From Martinezella hainanensis (lineage in GTDB: Bacteria; Pseudomonadota; Alphaproteobacteria; Rhizobiales; Rhizobiaceae): a DNA stretch of 64,000 bases. A program made the position numbers and the translations under genes. Location: contig NZ_FMAC01000008.1 in assembly GCF_900094555.1 (NCBI RefSeq), positions 27,485 to 91,484 of the forward strand, written 5' to 3'. How positions within the stretch are numbered: the stretch's first letter is position 1; each line of letters opens with the position of its first letter. The notes under the pieces are model-generated. The model was not told the DNA's origin, made no database searches, and was given only the letters and a program-made list of their open reading frames with translations. This document shows, one piece after another, positions 44,285 to 52,238 of this stretch.

Positions 44285-44992
44285 TCAGACCCCCAGAACC
44301 TTGTGCAGCATATCCATACGCTCTGTGAGTTCGCCGACCGGAAATTCCGAGACCATCTGGCCATGATCCATAAGATAGAAGCGATCGGCGATGCGGCTCG
44401 CAAAGCGGAAATTCTGTTCGACCAGCAAGATGGTCATGCCGCGCCCTTTCAGCTTCTGCAGGACTTCGCCGATCCGCTGGACGATGACGGGAGCAAGGCC
44501 CTCCGTCGGCTCGTCGAGCAGCAGCATACGGACGCCGGTACGCAGGATGCGGGCCATGGCAAGCATCTGCTGTTCGCCGCCCGAAAGCCTTGTGCCGACG
44601 CTGTTGCGCCGCTCGTGCAGATTGGGAAACAACTCGAAGATCTCGTCGAGCGTCATGCCGCCGGGGGCGACAACAGGCGGCAGCATCAGATTTTCGTAGA
44701 CGCTGAGCGTGGAGAAGATGCCGCGCTCTTCCGGCACGAAGCCGATGCCCTGATGCGCCGTCTTGTGCAGCGGCACCTGCATCATGTCCTTGCCGGCGAA
44801 GGCGATCCTGCCCTTGCGGGCGCGGACGATGCCGACGATGGTGCGCAGCGTCGTCGTCTTGCCGACGCCGTTGCGGCCGAGGATGGTGATGGTTTCCCCC
44901 TCGCCCACGCGCATATCGACGCCGTGCAGGATGTGGCTTTCGCCATACCAGGCATTGAGACCCTGAACTTCCAGAAGCGGCGCCATCGTCAA
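44285..44992 (-). CDS. Branched-chain amino acid-type ABC transporter ATPase (LivF-like)
   Basis: The 235-aa ATPase has Walker A GRNGVGKTTTLRTI, Q-loop FVPEERGIF, signature LSGGEQQMLAMARIL, Walker B MLLLDEPTEGLAP and the switch histidine-like region ILLVEQNFRFA. The EGLAP end of Walker B and the length are LivF-typical. The start overlaps the livG-like stop by 4 bp (ATGA). Confidence 0.94.
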   Translation of the reverse strand: MTMAPLLEVQGLNAWYGESHILHGVDMRVGEGETITILGRNGVGKTTTLRTIVGIVRARKGRIAFAGKDMMQVPLHKTAHQGIGFVPEERGIFSTLSVYENLMLPPVVAPGGMTLDEIFELFPNLHERRNSVGTRLSGGEQQMLAMARILRTGVRMLLLDEPTEGLAPVIVQRIGEVLQKLKGRGMTILLVEQNFRFASRIADRFYLMDHGQMVSEFPVGELTERMDMLHKVLGV

Positions 44993-45783
44993 GCCTCCTC
45001 CGTGCCCATATAGGCCTCGCGAACGCGGGGGTCGCGGCTGACGGTCGCATAGTCGCCCTGAGCCAGGATCTCACCGCGCTGCAGCACTGTGACATGATGG
45101 CAGATATCGGCAACGACGGAGAGATTGTGCTCCACCATGAGCACAGCCCTGTCGCGAGCGACATCGCGGATGATGGCGGAGACGGTGTTCACGTCCTCCA
45201 GCCCCATGCCGGCCATGGGCTCGTCGAGCAGCAGCACCTTCGGGTCGAGTGCAAGCGTCGTTGCGATCTCCAGCACGCGCTTGCGGCCATAGGAAAGATC
45301 GGCTGCTATAGCATTGCGCTCCTTCGAGAGGCCGACGGAGGCAATGAGCTGTTCGGCACGCGCATTGAGGCTGTCGAGTGCCGAAAGCGGCCGCCAGAAC
45401 TGGTGGGCGAGATTGTTTGGCCGCTGCAAGGCGACGCGGACATTATCCAGCACCGTCAGATGCGGAAAGACAGCGGAAATCTGGAAGGAGCGCACGAGAC
45501 CCATGCGCGCGACCTTGTCGGGTCGTGTCCTGGTAATATCGGTGCGGAGCAGCGTAATCGTGCCATGCGTCGGCTGCAGGAACTTGGTGAGCAGGTTGAA
45601 CACCGTCGTCTTACCAGCGCCGTTCGGCCCGATCAACGCGTGGACGCGAGCGTGCTGCACGTCGAGATCGACATTCTTGACGGCGGTGAAGCCGCCGAAA
45701 TCGCGTCGCAGTCCCCGGGCGGACAAGACCACCCGGGGCTCTTCATGCAGATGTGTCGCTGACATCGCCATAGGCTGGTCCAA
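44989..45783 (-). CDS. Branched-chain amino acid-type ABC transporter ATPase (LivG-like)
   Basis: The 264-aa ATPase has Walker A IGPNGAGKTTVFNLL, the LivG-type RSFQISAVFPHLTVLDNVRV, a signature degenerate from LSGG to LSYGRKRVLEIATTL (normal for LivG), Walker B VLLLDEPMAGMG and VLMVEHNLSVV. It lies between the binding-protein gene (3 bp upstream) and livF. Confidence 0.94.
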   Translation of the reverse strand: MDQPMAMSATHLHEEPRVVLSARGLRRDFGGFTAVKNVDLDVQHARVHALIGPNGAGKTTVFNLLTKFLQPTHGTITLLRTDITRTRPDKVARMGLVRSFQISAVFPHLTVLDNVRVALQRPNNLAHQFWRPLSALDSLNARAEQLIASVGLSKERNAIAADLSYGRKRVLEIATTLALDPKVLLLDEPMAGMGLEDVNTVSAIIRDVARDRAVLMVEHNLSVVADICHHVTVLQRGEILAQGDYATVSRDPRVREAYMGTEEA

Positions 45784-45786
45784 GCC

Positions 45787-46995
45787 CTATTGCTTGACGA
45801 GGTCGCAGCCGCTCTTGGCGGGATCGATATAGGCTTCCTTGCCCGGGATCGTCGCCAGCACGTTGAAGTAATCCCACGGCTCCTTGCTCTCTTCCGGCTT
45901 CTTGACCTGAAGCAGATACATGTCGTGGATCATGCGGCCGTTGGCGCCGACCGTGCCGCCACGACCGAAGAAGTCGTCGACGGGCATTTCGTGCAGTTGC
46001 TTGGCGACGGCCTCGGTATCGTCCGTGCCGGCCTTCTGCACAGCCTTCAGGTACTGCAGCACTGCTGAATAGGTGCCGGCATGGATCATGTTCGGCATCT
46101 TGCCGGTGCGGGCAAAGAAGCGCTTGCCGAACTCGCGGCTCTTGTCGTCGAGGTTCCAGTAATAGCCTTCCGTCAGCGTCAGACCTTGCGCCGCCTGCAG
46201 GCCGAGACCGTGAACTTCGGCCAGCGTGAAGAGCAGCGCCGCCAGATGCTGACCGCCCTGGGTGATGCCGAATTCGGAAGCCTGCTTGATGGCGTTGGAC
46301 GTATCGAGGCCGGCATTGGCAAGGCCGATCACCTTGGCGCCGGACGACTGCGCCTGCAGCAGGAAGGACGAGAAATCATTGGTCGACAGCGGGTGGCGGA
46401 CGGAACCCAGGATCTTGCCGCCGCTGGCCTTGACGAAATCGCTGGTCTGCTGCTCGAGGGAGTAGCCGAAGGCATAGTCCGCAGTCAGGAAGAACCAGGT
46501 GTCGCCACCCTGCTTGACCAGCGCGCCGCCGGTGCCGACGGCCAGAGCATGGGTGTCATAGGCCCAGTGGAAGCCGTAGGGCGAGCATTGCTTGCCGGTG
46601 AGATCGGTCGTGGCAGCGCCTGTGACGATGTCGATCTTCTTCTTTTCCTTGGCGACCGCCTGCACAGCGAGCGCGACCGAAGAGGTCGTCAACTCCATGA
46701 TGGCGTCGACCTTGTCCTGGTCATACCATTGGCGGGCGATGTTGGAGGCGATATCGGGCTTGTTCTGGTGATCCGCATCGATGATCTCGATCGGCACGCC
46801 GAGAACCTTGCCACCGAAATCCTCGGCAGCCATCTTGGCGGCCTCGACCGACGATTTGCCGCCGAAGTCAGCATAGACGCCGGACTGGTCGTTAAGGATG
46901 CCGATCTTGACGACACCATCGGACGCGCCGGCGGCGAAGGCCGCGGTGCTGGTTGCAAGCAGAAATGCCAGGGACGCAATAAGACTCTTTCGCAT
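45787..46995 (-). CDS. Periplasmic binding protein of a Liv-type ABC importer
   Basis: From ATG 46995, preceded by GGAGGAGAGGAT, the precursor is 402 aa with a signal peptide (SLIASLAFLLATSTAAFAAG). The mature part is a type-I periplasmic binding protein of the Leu/Ile/Val family: VVKIGILNDQSGVYADFGGK, YDQDKVDAIMELTTSSVALA and TWFFLTADYAFGYSLEQQTS. Several such proteins bind substrates other than amino acids (amides, aromatic acids), so specificity is open. It is the first gene of the transporter operon and diverges from a LysR regulator. Confidence 0.92.
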   Translation of the reverse strand: MRKSLIASLAFLLATSTAAFAAGASDGVVKIGILNDQSGVYADFGGKSSVEAAKMAAEDFGGKVLGVPIEIIDADHQNKPDIASNIARQWYDQDKVDAIMELTTSSVALAVQAVAKEKKKIDIVTGAATTDLTGKQCSPYGFHWAYDTHALAVGTGGALVKQGGDTWFFLTADYAFGYSLEQQTSDFVKASGGKILGSVRHPLSTNDFSSFLLQAQSSGAKVIGLANAGLDTSNAIKQASEFGITQGGQHLAALLFTLAEVHGLGLQAAQGLTLTEGYYWNLDDKSREFGKRFFARTGKMPNMIHAGTYSAVLQYLKAVQKAGTDDTEAVAKQLHEMPVDDFFGRGGTVGANGRMIHDMYLLQVKKPEESKEPWDYFNVLATIPGKEAYIDPAKSGCDLVKQ

Positions 46996-47138
46996 ATCCT
47001 CTCCTCCCAGAGATTTGGCAAAAATGAATCTGTTCAAAATTGGCCAGCCGCTTTCCTCAAAACGACTTTTCCCGAGAGGCAAGATCACGGAATTCGCGCG
47101 TTGACGCAAGTCGCGATTGCAACTAATTCCAAACAAGG

Positions 47139-47158
47139 TCTGTTCATTTTTGAACAGA
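47139..47158. promoter_or_regulatory. LysR-type operator candidate upstream of the Liv-type operon
   Basis: Perfect inverted repeat with 8-bp arms: TCTGTTCA at 47139-47146 and TGAACAGA at 47151-47158, spacer TTTT. The same 8-mer recurs at 47029-47036, near the binding-protein start. The palindrome lies directly before the LysR ribosome binding site (GAGGAGG, about 47158-47164), so binding would block lysR, a usual autoregulation arrangement. Confidence 0.7.
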
Positions 47159-47167
47159 GGAGGATGC

Positions 47168-48094
47168 ATGAAGCGCACACCGCACTTTACCTGGGACGAT
47201 CTGCAGTTTTTCCTCGCCGTTGCGCGAACCGGGCAGCTTTCGACTGCGGCGCGACAATTGCGCAGCAGCCACGCCACGGTCTCACGCCGTATCGACCGGC
47301 TGGAATTCGCCTTGAAAGTCAAGCTCTTCGAGCGCAATCCACGCGGCTACATGCTGACCAGCATGGGACAGCGCTTCGTCGATACCGCCGAGCACATGGA
47401 GCAGGAAACGGAGCGTCTTCGCGCCGATCTTTCTGCTGGATCGGCGGCACAACGGGGTGTTGTGCGCATCAGCGCGCCAGAGGGGTTTTCCAATTTCTTC
47501 TTCACCGGCGTCCTGCCGGAGTTCGCCGCCAGGCATCCGAATATCTCGCTCGAGCTGATCACCATTCAGCAGATCATGTCGCTCTCGCGCAAGGAGGCCG
47601 ATATCGTCGTGGTGCTCGACCCGCCGAAAGCTGGCCCCTATTTCACCGAGAAACTGACGGACTACCACTTACAGGTCTACGGATCGCGCGATTACCTTGC
47701 CCGCCATCCGCCAATCGAAAGCCGCGATGACCTGCCTGACTTCGCCTTCATCGGTTATATCGAGGATATGATCTTCGCGCCGGGCCTGGACTATCTCGAC
47801 GACGTCCACCCGCGCATCAGACCGCAGTTCCAGAGCTCAAGCATCTTTGCGCAGCTGACGGCGACGAAGAACGGCCAGGGGCTCTGTGTGCTGCCGTTCT
47901 TCATCGCCGGCAAGCATCCGGACCTGCAGGTAGTCCTGCCGCATGCGGTGGATCTCAAGCGCCACTACTGGATCACCTGCCACCGCGACCTGCGCCAATC
48001 GCCGCGCGTGCGCACCGTCATCGATTTTCTGACGGAGGCTGTGCGCAAGAACGCGCCGGCTTTTCTGGGACCTTGGAGAAGTAGCGACGGCTGA
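47168..48094 (+). CDS. LysR-family transcriptional regulator
   Basis: The 308-aa protein has an N-terminal winged HTH (about residues 8-65: FFLAVARTGQLSTAARQLRS, SHATVSRRIDRLEFALKVKL) and a C-terminal LysR substrate-binding domain. It starts at ATG 47168 after GAGGAGG. It diverges from the Liv-type transporter operon across 172 bp holding an inverted repeat, so it probably controls that operon in response to a substrate or intermediate. It is convergent with galE, 12 bp apart. Confidence 0.9.
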   Translation: MKRTPHFTWDDLQFFLAVARTGQLSTAARQLRSSHATVSRRIDRLEFALKVKLFERNPRGYMLTSMGQRFVDTAEHMEQETERLRADLSAGSAAQRGVVRISAPEGFSNFFFTGVLPEFAARHPNISLELITIQQIMSLSRKEADIVVVLDPPKAGPYFTEKLTDYHLQVYGSRDYLARHPPIESRDDLPDFAFIGYIEDMIFAPGLDYLDDVHPRIRPQFQSSSIFAQLTATKNGQGLCVLPFFIAGKHPDLQVVLPHAVDLKRHYWITCHRDLRQSPRVRTVIDFLTEAVRKNAPAFLGPWRSSDG

Positions 48095-48106
48095 AGTCGC
48101 TCCCGG

Positions 48107-49144
48107 CTACGACATGCTCGGGGCGGCGTAGATCCTGCCGGCTCCGGCAGCATCGAAGCCCACACGCTCGGCAAGGCGAAGCTCCCAATCCAGCGAGGAG
48201 CGCACGATCGCTTCCAGGCTGTCGTATCTCGGCGCCCAGCCCAATTCGCGCCGGGCGAGCGTCGCATCTGCAACGATGCTCGCCATATCGCCGGGCCGGC
48301 GCGGCGCGATATGGATGCGGAAGGCGCGGCCATGGACGCGCATGACCATGTTGAGCACATCAAGCACGGAATAGCCGTGGCCATAACCGCAGTTGGCGAC
48401 CAATGACCGCCCGCCGTCGCGCAGATGTCGCAACGCCATGAGATGCGCCTCAACGAGATCGCTGACATGGATATAGTCGCGGACGCCGGTGCCGTCATGC
48501 GTGGCATAGTCGGTGCCGTAGATATCCACCTGGCGGCGGCGGCCAAGGGCTGCCTCGCAGGCGACCTTGATGAGATGGGTGGCGCCATCGGTCGACTGAC
48601 CAGCCCTCCCCTCTGGATCAGCGCCAGCGACATTGAAATAACGCAGCGCCACATAGCGGAAGTCATAGGCCGCGGCAGCATCGCGCAGCATCAGCTCGGA
48701 CATCAGCTTGGATTGGCCATAGGGGGATTCGGGCCGCAGCGGCGCATTTTCGCTGACCGGCCGATCCGCGGGCTGCTGACCATAAACCGCAGCCGTGGAC
48801 GAGAAAACGAAATGGCGGATGCCGGCCCTGACTGCCGCGCTCATCAAGGTGCGGGTCTTGCCGGTATTGTTCTCATAGTAGGCGAGAGGATCCTCGATCG
48901 ACATCGGCACGACCGCCGAACCGGCGAAATGGATGATGGCCTCTATGTCGTTTTCGGCGAAAATCTGATACAGCAGCGCTTCGTCGGCGACATCGCCGAG
49001 ATAGAAACGGGCAGCCGGCGGCACCGCCCAGCGAAAGCCTGTGGAGAGGCAATCGAGGACGACAACGTCCTCGCCCGCATCAAGCAATCTCCAGACCATG
49101 TGGCTGCCGATATATCCGGCTCCGCCCGTTACCAACACCGTCAT
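48107..49144 (-). CDS. galE: UDP-glucose 4-epimerase
   Basis: GalE interconverts UDP-glucose and UDP-galactose, needed for exopolysaccharide and LPS sugars. From ATG 49144 (MTVLVTGGAGYIGSHMVWRL) the 345-aa protein has the NAD motif GGAGYIG, Ser in FSSTAAVYG, catalytic YxxxK in SPYGQSK, and RYFNVAGADPEGR. A start six codons upstream is possible. Rhizobia carry more than one GalE-type epimerase, so this may be a paralogue of exoB or a specificity variant. Sits between lysR (convergent) and repeat-rich DNA. Confidence 0.9.
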   Translation of the reverse strand: MTVLVTGGAGYIGSHMVWRLLDAGEDVVVLDCLSTGFRWAVPPAARFYLGDVADEALLYQIFAENDIEAIIHFAGSAVVPMSIEDPLAYYENNTGKTRTLMSAAVRAGIRHFVFSSTAAVYGQQPADRPVSENAPLRPESPYGQSKLMSELMLRDAAAAYDFRYVALRYFNVAGADPEGRAGQSTDGATHLIKVACEAALGRRRQVDIYGTDYATHDGTGVRDYIHVSDLVEAHLMALRHLRDGGRSLVANCGYGHGYSVLDVLNMVMRVHGRAFRIHIAPRRPGDMASIVADATLARRELGWAPRYDSLEAIVRSSLDWELRLAERVGFDAAGAGRIYAAPSMS

Positions 49145-49315
49145 TCGTCGCGTCCCCGCCAAGTCTTGTCGGTACCATATGAGGCCGCTTCCCCTGCGAA
49201 ATTGATTAAAGGCGGGAGGTGGGGCGGGAAAGATTGCGGGAATGGTTAGAGTGGTCTTTCGCGGATCGATTGCATTTTATGGAATCGCTGAATCGCGTGA
49301 TGCGGAGAGTGTTCA

Positions 49316-49498
49316 CCCCCTCTGTCACTTCGTGACATCTCCCCCACAAGGGGGAGATTGGAAACTTGCGGCACCAACCCACCTCAAGTCAATTTTGTAT
49401 CTGGAGAAACTGAAGCGCATCGCATTGTTAGGGGCGGCTGCAAACTCCAAACGATCTCCCCCCTTGTTGGGGAGATGTCCCGAAAGGGACAGAGGGGG
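49316..49498. repeat. Paired inverted hairpin repeat (CTCCCCC type) in a 405-bp intergenic region
   Basis: The 405-bp region 49145-49549 holds no gene but two mirrored units. Left: TGTCAC/GTGACA at 49323-49328 and 49332-49337, then ATCTCCCCC/GGGGGAGAT at 49337-49345 and 49350-49358. Right: ATCTCCCC/GGGGAGAT at 49454-49461 and 49469-49476, then GTCCC/GGGAC at 49477-49481 and 49486-49490. The outer ends are CCCCCTCTGTC and GACAGAGGGGG, so the whole is one large inverted repeat. Different from the CCCTCTCCCC family upstream. Confidence 0.78.
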
Positions 49499-49549
49499 GT
49501 ATGCGGACCGACTAAAAGGAAGTTGCTAGCGCAACAGAACGGCTAGCTC

Positions 49550-50716
49550 CTACAGCCCCAAAATATACCGACTCAGCCTTTCCGCAGCATCCGCAACCTG
49601 CACGGGATCGCGCAGAAAGCAGGCGCGCATGAACAGCTCGCCGCCCTTTCCAAAGGCCGTCCCGGGCGCCAGACCGACGCCGGTCTTGTCGACGATGTCG
49701 ATGGCCGCCTTGCGGCTATCGGTGACGCCGTCGATCCTGAGGAAGGAATAGAGCGCGCCATCCGGCTTCAGCGTCTGCACGCGATTGGTGGCAATCAACG
49801 CGTCGCAGAGGATATCGCGCGAGCGAGTGGCCTTGGCGATGTTGGAGCGGACGAAATCATCACCCTCGTTCAGCGCGGCAACCGCGCCCTTCTGCATGAA
49901 TTGCGCGACGCCGGAGGTCGAATACTGCACGAGGTTTTCGATCACCTGTCCGAGCTCGGCTGGCGCAACGATCCAGCCAACGCGCCAACCGGTCATCGAC
50001 CAGTTCTTCGAGAAGGAATTGACGAAGAGGATCTTGTCGTCCGCTTCCTTCACATCCAGGAAACTCGGCGCGCGGCCACCAGCGTAATAGTACAGCGCAT
50101 AGATTTCGTCGGCCATGATCCAGAGATCGTGCTTGCGCGCCAATGCCAGAATATCGCGGAGATCCTGATGGGTCGCCGTCCAGCCGGTCGGGTTGGATGG
50201 GGTATTGATGAAGAGACCCTTGGTTTTCGGCGTGATCGCTGCCTCCAGCCGCCCGAGATCGAGCGACCATTTGCCGTGCTCGAACTGTAGCGGCACAGCG
50301 ACGGAACGGGCGCCCGCAATCTCCAATGCCGCGGCGATATTCGGCCAGGCCGGAGAGAGATAGACCATCTCGTCGCCGGGAGAGGTGATCGCCTGCACGG
50401 AAAGCTGGATCGCCTGCATACCAGAGCCGACGACGTAGAAATTCTCCATCGGCAGGGAGGTACCGAAATGCCGGCCATAGTAATCGGCAAGCGCCTGGCG
50501 CAGCTCCGGAATGCCGCGCTGCCAAGTGTAAAAGGTTTCGCCGGCATTGAGCGAGGCCATAGCCGCGCGATTGATGAAATCCGGCGTCGGCAGATCGCCC
50601 TCGCCGACCCAGAGCGGCAGCAGACCCTCGCGGCCGCGGGCATAATTGACCACTTCGACGATCCCGCTTTCGGGTGCTGCGAGCGCGCGTGGGCTGAGGC
50701 TGTTCAGTATCGACAT
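49550..50716 (-). CDS. PLP-dependent aminotransferase (class I/II)
   Basis: From ATG 50716 (MSILNSLSPRALAAPESGIV; GGAGA upstream) the protein is 388 aa. It has the fold-type I pattern: GEGDLPTPDFINRAAMASLN, FYVVGSGMQAIQLSVQAITS, INTPSNPTGWTAT, MADEIYALYYYAGG and the PLP lysine in NSFSKNWSMTGWRVGW. The family includes aspartate/aromatic/alanine-type transaminases. Substrate is not determinable. It is monocistronic or follows mscL on the same strand; a terminator hairpin at 50808-50835 separates them. Confidence 0.88.
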   Translation of the reverse strand: MSILNSLSPRALAAPESGIVEVVNYARGREGLLPLWVGEGDLPTPDFINRAAMASLNAGETFYTWQRGIPELRQALADYYGRHFGTSLPMENFYVVGSGMQAIQLSVQAITSPGDEMVYLSPAWPNIAAALEIAGARSVAVPLQFEHGKWSLDLGRLEAAITPKTKGLFINTPSNPTGWTATHQDLRDILALARKHDLWIMADEIYALYYYAGGRAPSFLDVKEADDKILFVNSFSKNWSMTGWRVGWIVAPAELGQVIENLVQYSTSGVAQFMQKGAVAALNEGDDFVRSNIAKATRSRDILCDALIATNRVQTLKPDGALYSFLRIDGVTDSRKAAIDIVDKTGVGLAPGTAFGKGGELFMRACFLRDPVQVADAAERLSRYILGL

Positions 50717-50807
50717 GCAAAGTCTCCGGTTTCTGCCTTCATAAAGCAGAGCAGCGGACAAATCCCATGACTTTGCCTTAGCGATCGATCGATTTTAGTG
50801 ATGAATA

Positions 50808-50835
50808 AAGCCTCGGTCCTTTCGGACCGAGGCTT
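50808..50835 (-). terminator. Rho-independent terminator downstream of mscL
   Basis: Perfect 12-bp arms AAGCCTCGGTCC at 50808-50819 and its complement at 50824-50835, loop TTTC. On the minus strand it follows the mscL stop and is followed by a T-rich TTTATTC, giving a good intrinsic terminator. Confidence 0.85.
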
Positions 50836-50858
50836 GCAAAGAAATTAAGTGAAACGTG

Positions 50859-51284
50859 TCAGCGCTTGGCGAGAAGATCGCGGATTTCCGTCAACAGCTG
50901 AACGTCGGCCGGCGGCGGCGCTGCCTCAGCAACTTTCTCTTCCTTGCGAGCGACCTGGGCCTGCAGAGCGTTCACGCCCTTGACCATGAGGAAGATGATC
51001 CAGGCGAGGATCAGGAAGTTGATGAGGACGGTGATGAAGCTACCGTAAGCGAGAACCGCACCCTGGGCGCGGGCGGCAGCGAGCGTCGGTGCATTGACCC
51101 CCGAAGCGAGGCCGACGAAGTAGTTCGAAAAATCGAAGCCGCCAAAAATCGCACCGACGATCGGCATGATGATATCGTCAACCAACGATTTCACGATGCC
51201 GCCGAAAGCGCCGCCAATGATCACGCCGACTGCGAGATCCATGACATTGCCACGGGCGATAAATGCCTTGAATTCATTAAGCAT
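50859..51284 (-). CDS. mscL: Large-conductance mechanosensitive channel MscL
   Basis: MscL is a pentameric emergency valve that opens under membrane tension during hypo-osmotic shock. The 141-aa protein starts MLNEFKAFIARGNVMDLAVG, with the first membrane helix (VGVIIGGAFGGIVKSLVDDI), a periplasmic loop, the second helix (YGSFITVLINFLILAWIIFL) and a C-terminal cytoplasmic helix (LLTEIRDLLAKR). Length and motifs are standard. The 250 bp upstream (51285-51534) hold AT-rich promoter-like DNA and nothing else I can support. Confidence 0.97.
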   Translation of the reverse strand: MLNEFKAFIARGNVMDLAVGVIIGGAFGGIVKSLVDDIIMPIVGAIFGGFDFSNYFVGLASGVNAPTLAAARAQGAVLAYGSFITVLINFLILAWIIFLMVKGVNALQAQVARKEEKVAEAAPPPADVQLLTEIRDLLAKR

Positions 51285-51534
51285 TGAGCAATCCCCTTCG
51301 CGTTGCCGTTGAATTCACTGATGATAATTAGCACCATCTTTTTCCTTATTTTTCAACAGCAAATTGACCGCGAGCCTCGTCCAGGCATGCATATCCCATG
51401 ATAATTTCGCAGCTTTGGCAACTTTATCGTGCATATGTTCGACTACTTGTTCGTCAGTTGCGAGCAACCAAGCCGGAGCCACTGAATATGCTTAGCGGAG
51501 ATCGAATGAGTCGCTCGGCATTGCCGATTGCGCA

Positions 51535-52101
51535 TCAAGCCCCGGCTGCGCTCTCCGGCATTACCTTCGCAACGAGCCTGCGAACGTAGTCGGAGCCGGG
51601 CGCCTGATCGAAGAGGATGCGGTAGATGATCGGCGAGATGACGTGATCCATCAGGTCCGTCAAGGTGGGAAAGGGCTCGCCGCACTTCTCAGCCCGGGCA
51701 ATGAAAACGGCAAGTTGATACCGCGTGTAGGTACCGCATTTTTCCGCATTTGCGCTGTCGGCTGCCGCAAGAACGTCGCGCAGCATTTGCCGGCCGACAC
51801 CGGAGGCCATCTCATCGGCATATTGTTCGACCCAGGCCTCCAAATCTTCACGGGCGCTGCCGATGCTGGCCGGCTCACCCTCCGGCTGCAGATGCGACGC
51901 CGCCACATCCGCCAGAAGCTGTTGAAGATCGCCCCAGCGACGGTAGATCGTCGACGGCGTGACATTGGCACGCTGCGCAATCAGGGGGATTGTCACATCG
52001 GCGCGATCCATCGTTGCCAGCATGTCGCGGACGGATTGATGCACGGCAGCCTGCACTCTGGCGCTGCGTCCGCCGGGACGGGGATTTTCTCTGTAGCCCA
52101 T
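51535..52101 (-). CDS. TetR-family transcriptional regulator
   Basis: From ATG 52101 (MGYRENPRPGGRSARVQAAV; AAGGG upstream) the protein is 188 aa. The N-terminal HTH is IPLIAQRANVTPSTIYRRWG; the C-terminal ligand domain contains TDLMDHVISPIIYRILFDQA. A longer start at 52152 would place the ATG beside the operator without a clear ribosome binding site. It diverges from an MFS transporter gene with two operator-like sites between, the classic arrangement of a repressor controlling an efflux pump and itself. Confidence 0.9.
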   Translation of the reverse strand: MGYRENPRPGGRSARVQAAVHQSVRDMLATMDRADVTIPLIAQRANVTPSTIYRRWGDLQQLLADVAASHLQPEGEPASIGSAREDLEAWVEQYADEMASGVGRQMLRDVLAAADSANAEKCGTYTRYQLAVFIARAEKCGEPFPTLTDLMDHVISPIIYRILFDQAPGSDYVRRLVAKVMPESAAGA

Positions 52102-52155
52102 AGGCCCTTGCCAATCTTTCCCTTTTGCCGATCGTGAATGACCAAGGGGCATTCA

Positions 52156-52223
52156 CTAACGCAAATTATTTGCTTTTATACATCAGGCGACCTATATCCA
52201 CCTAACGCAATCTTTTAGCTTTA
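52156..52223. promoter_or_regulatory. Two operator-like sites between tetR and the MFS gene
   Basis: Two similar sites, 46 bp apart, both starting CTAACGCAA and ending with TTTA: 52156-52178 and 52202-52223. The first contains the perfect palindrome GCAAAT-T-ATTTGC; the second has the imperfect GCAATCTTTTAGC. They cover both divergent promoters and are the likely binding sites of the TetR protein. Confidence 0.72.
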
Positions 52224-52238
52224 GGCAGGATATAGTCG

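Noticed and set aside
43286..45013. 575-codon plus-strand frame across the transporter operon
   Set aside because: Runs antisense through three well-identified ABC transporter genes; no motif of its own.
49316..49498. Mirrored repeat as an insertion sequence
   Set aside because: No transposase frame fits within about 180 bp; at most a miniature element.
51398..51589. Small plus-strand frame between mscL and tetR
   Set aside because: No ribosome binding site or recognisable sequence, and it overlaps the 3' end of tetR in antisense.
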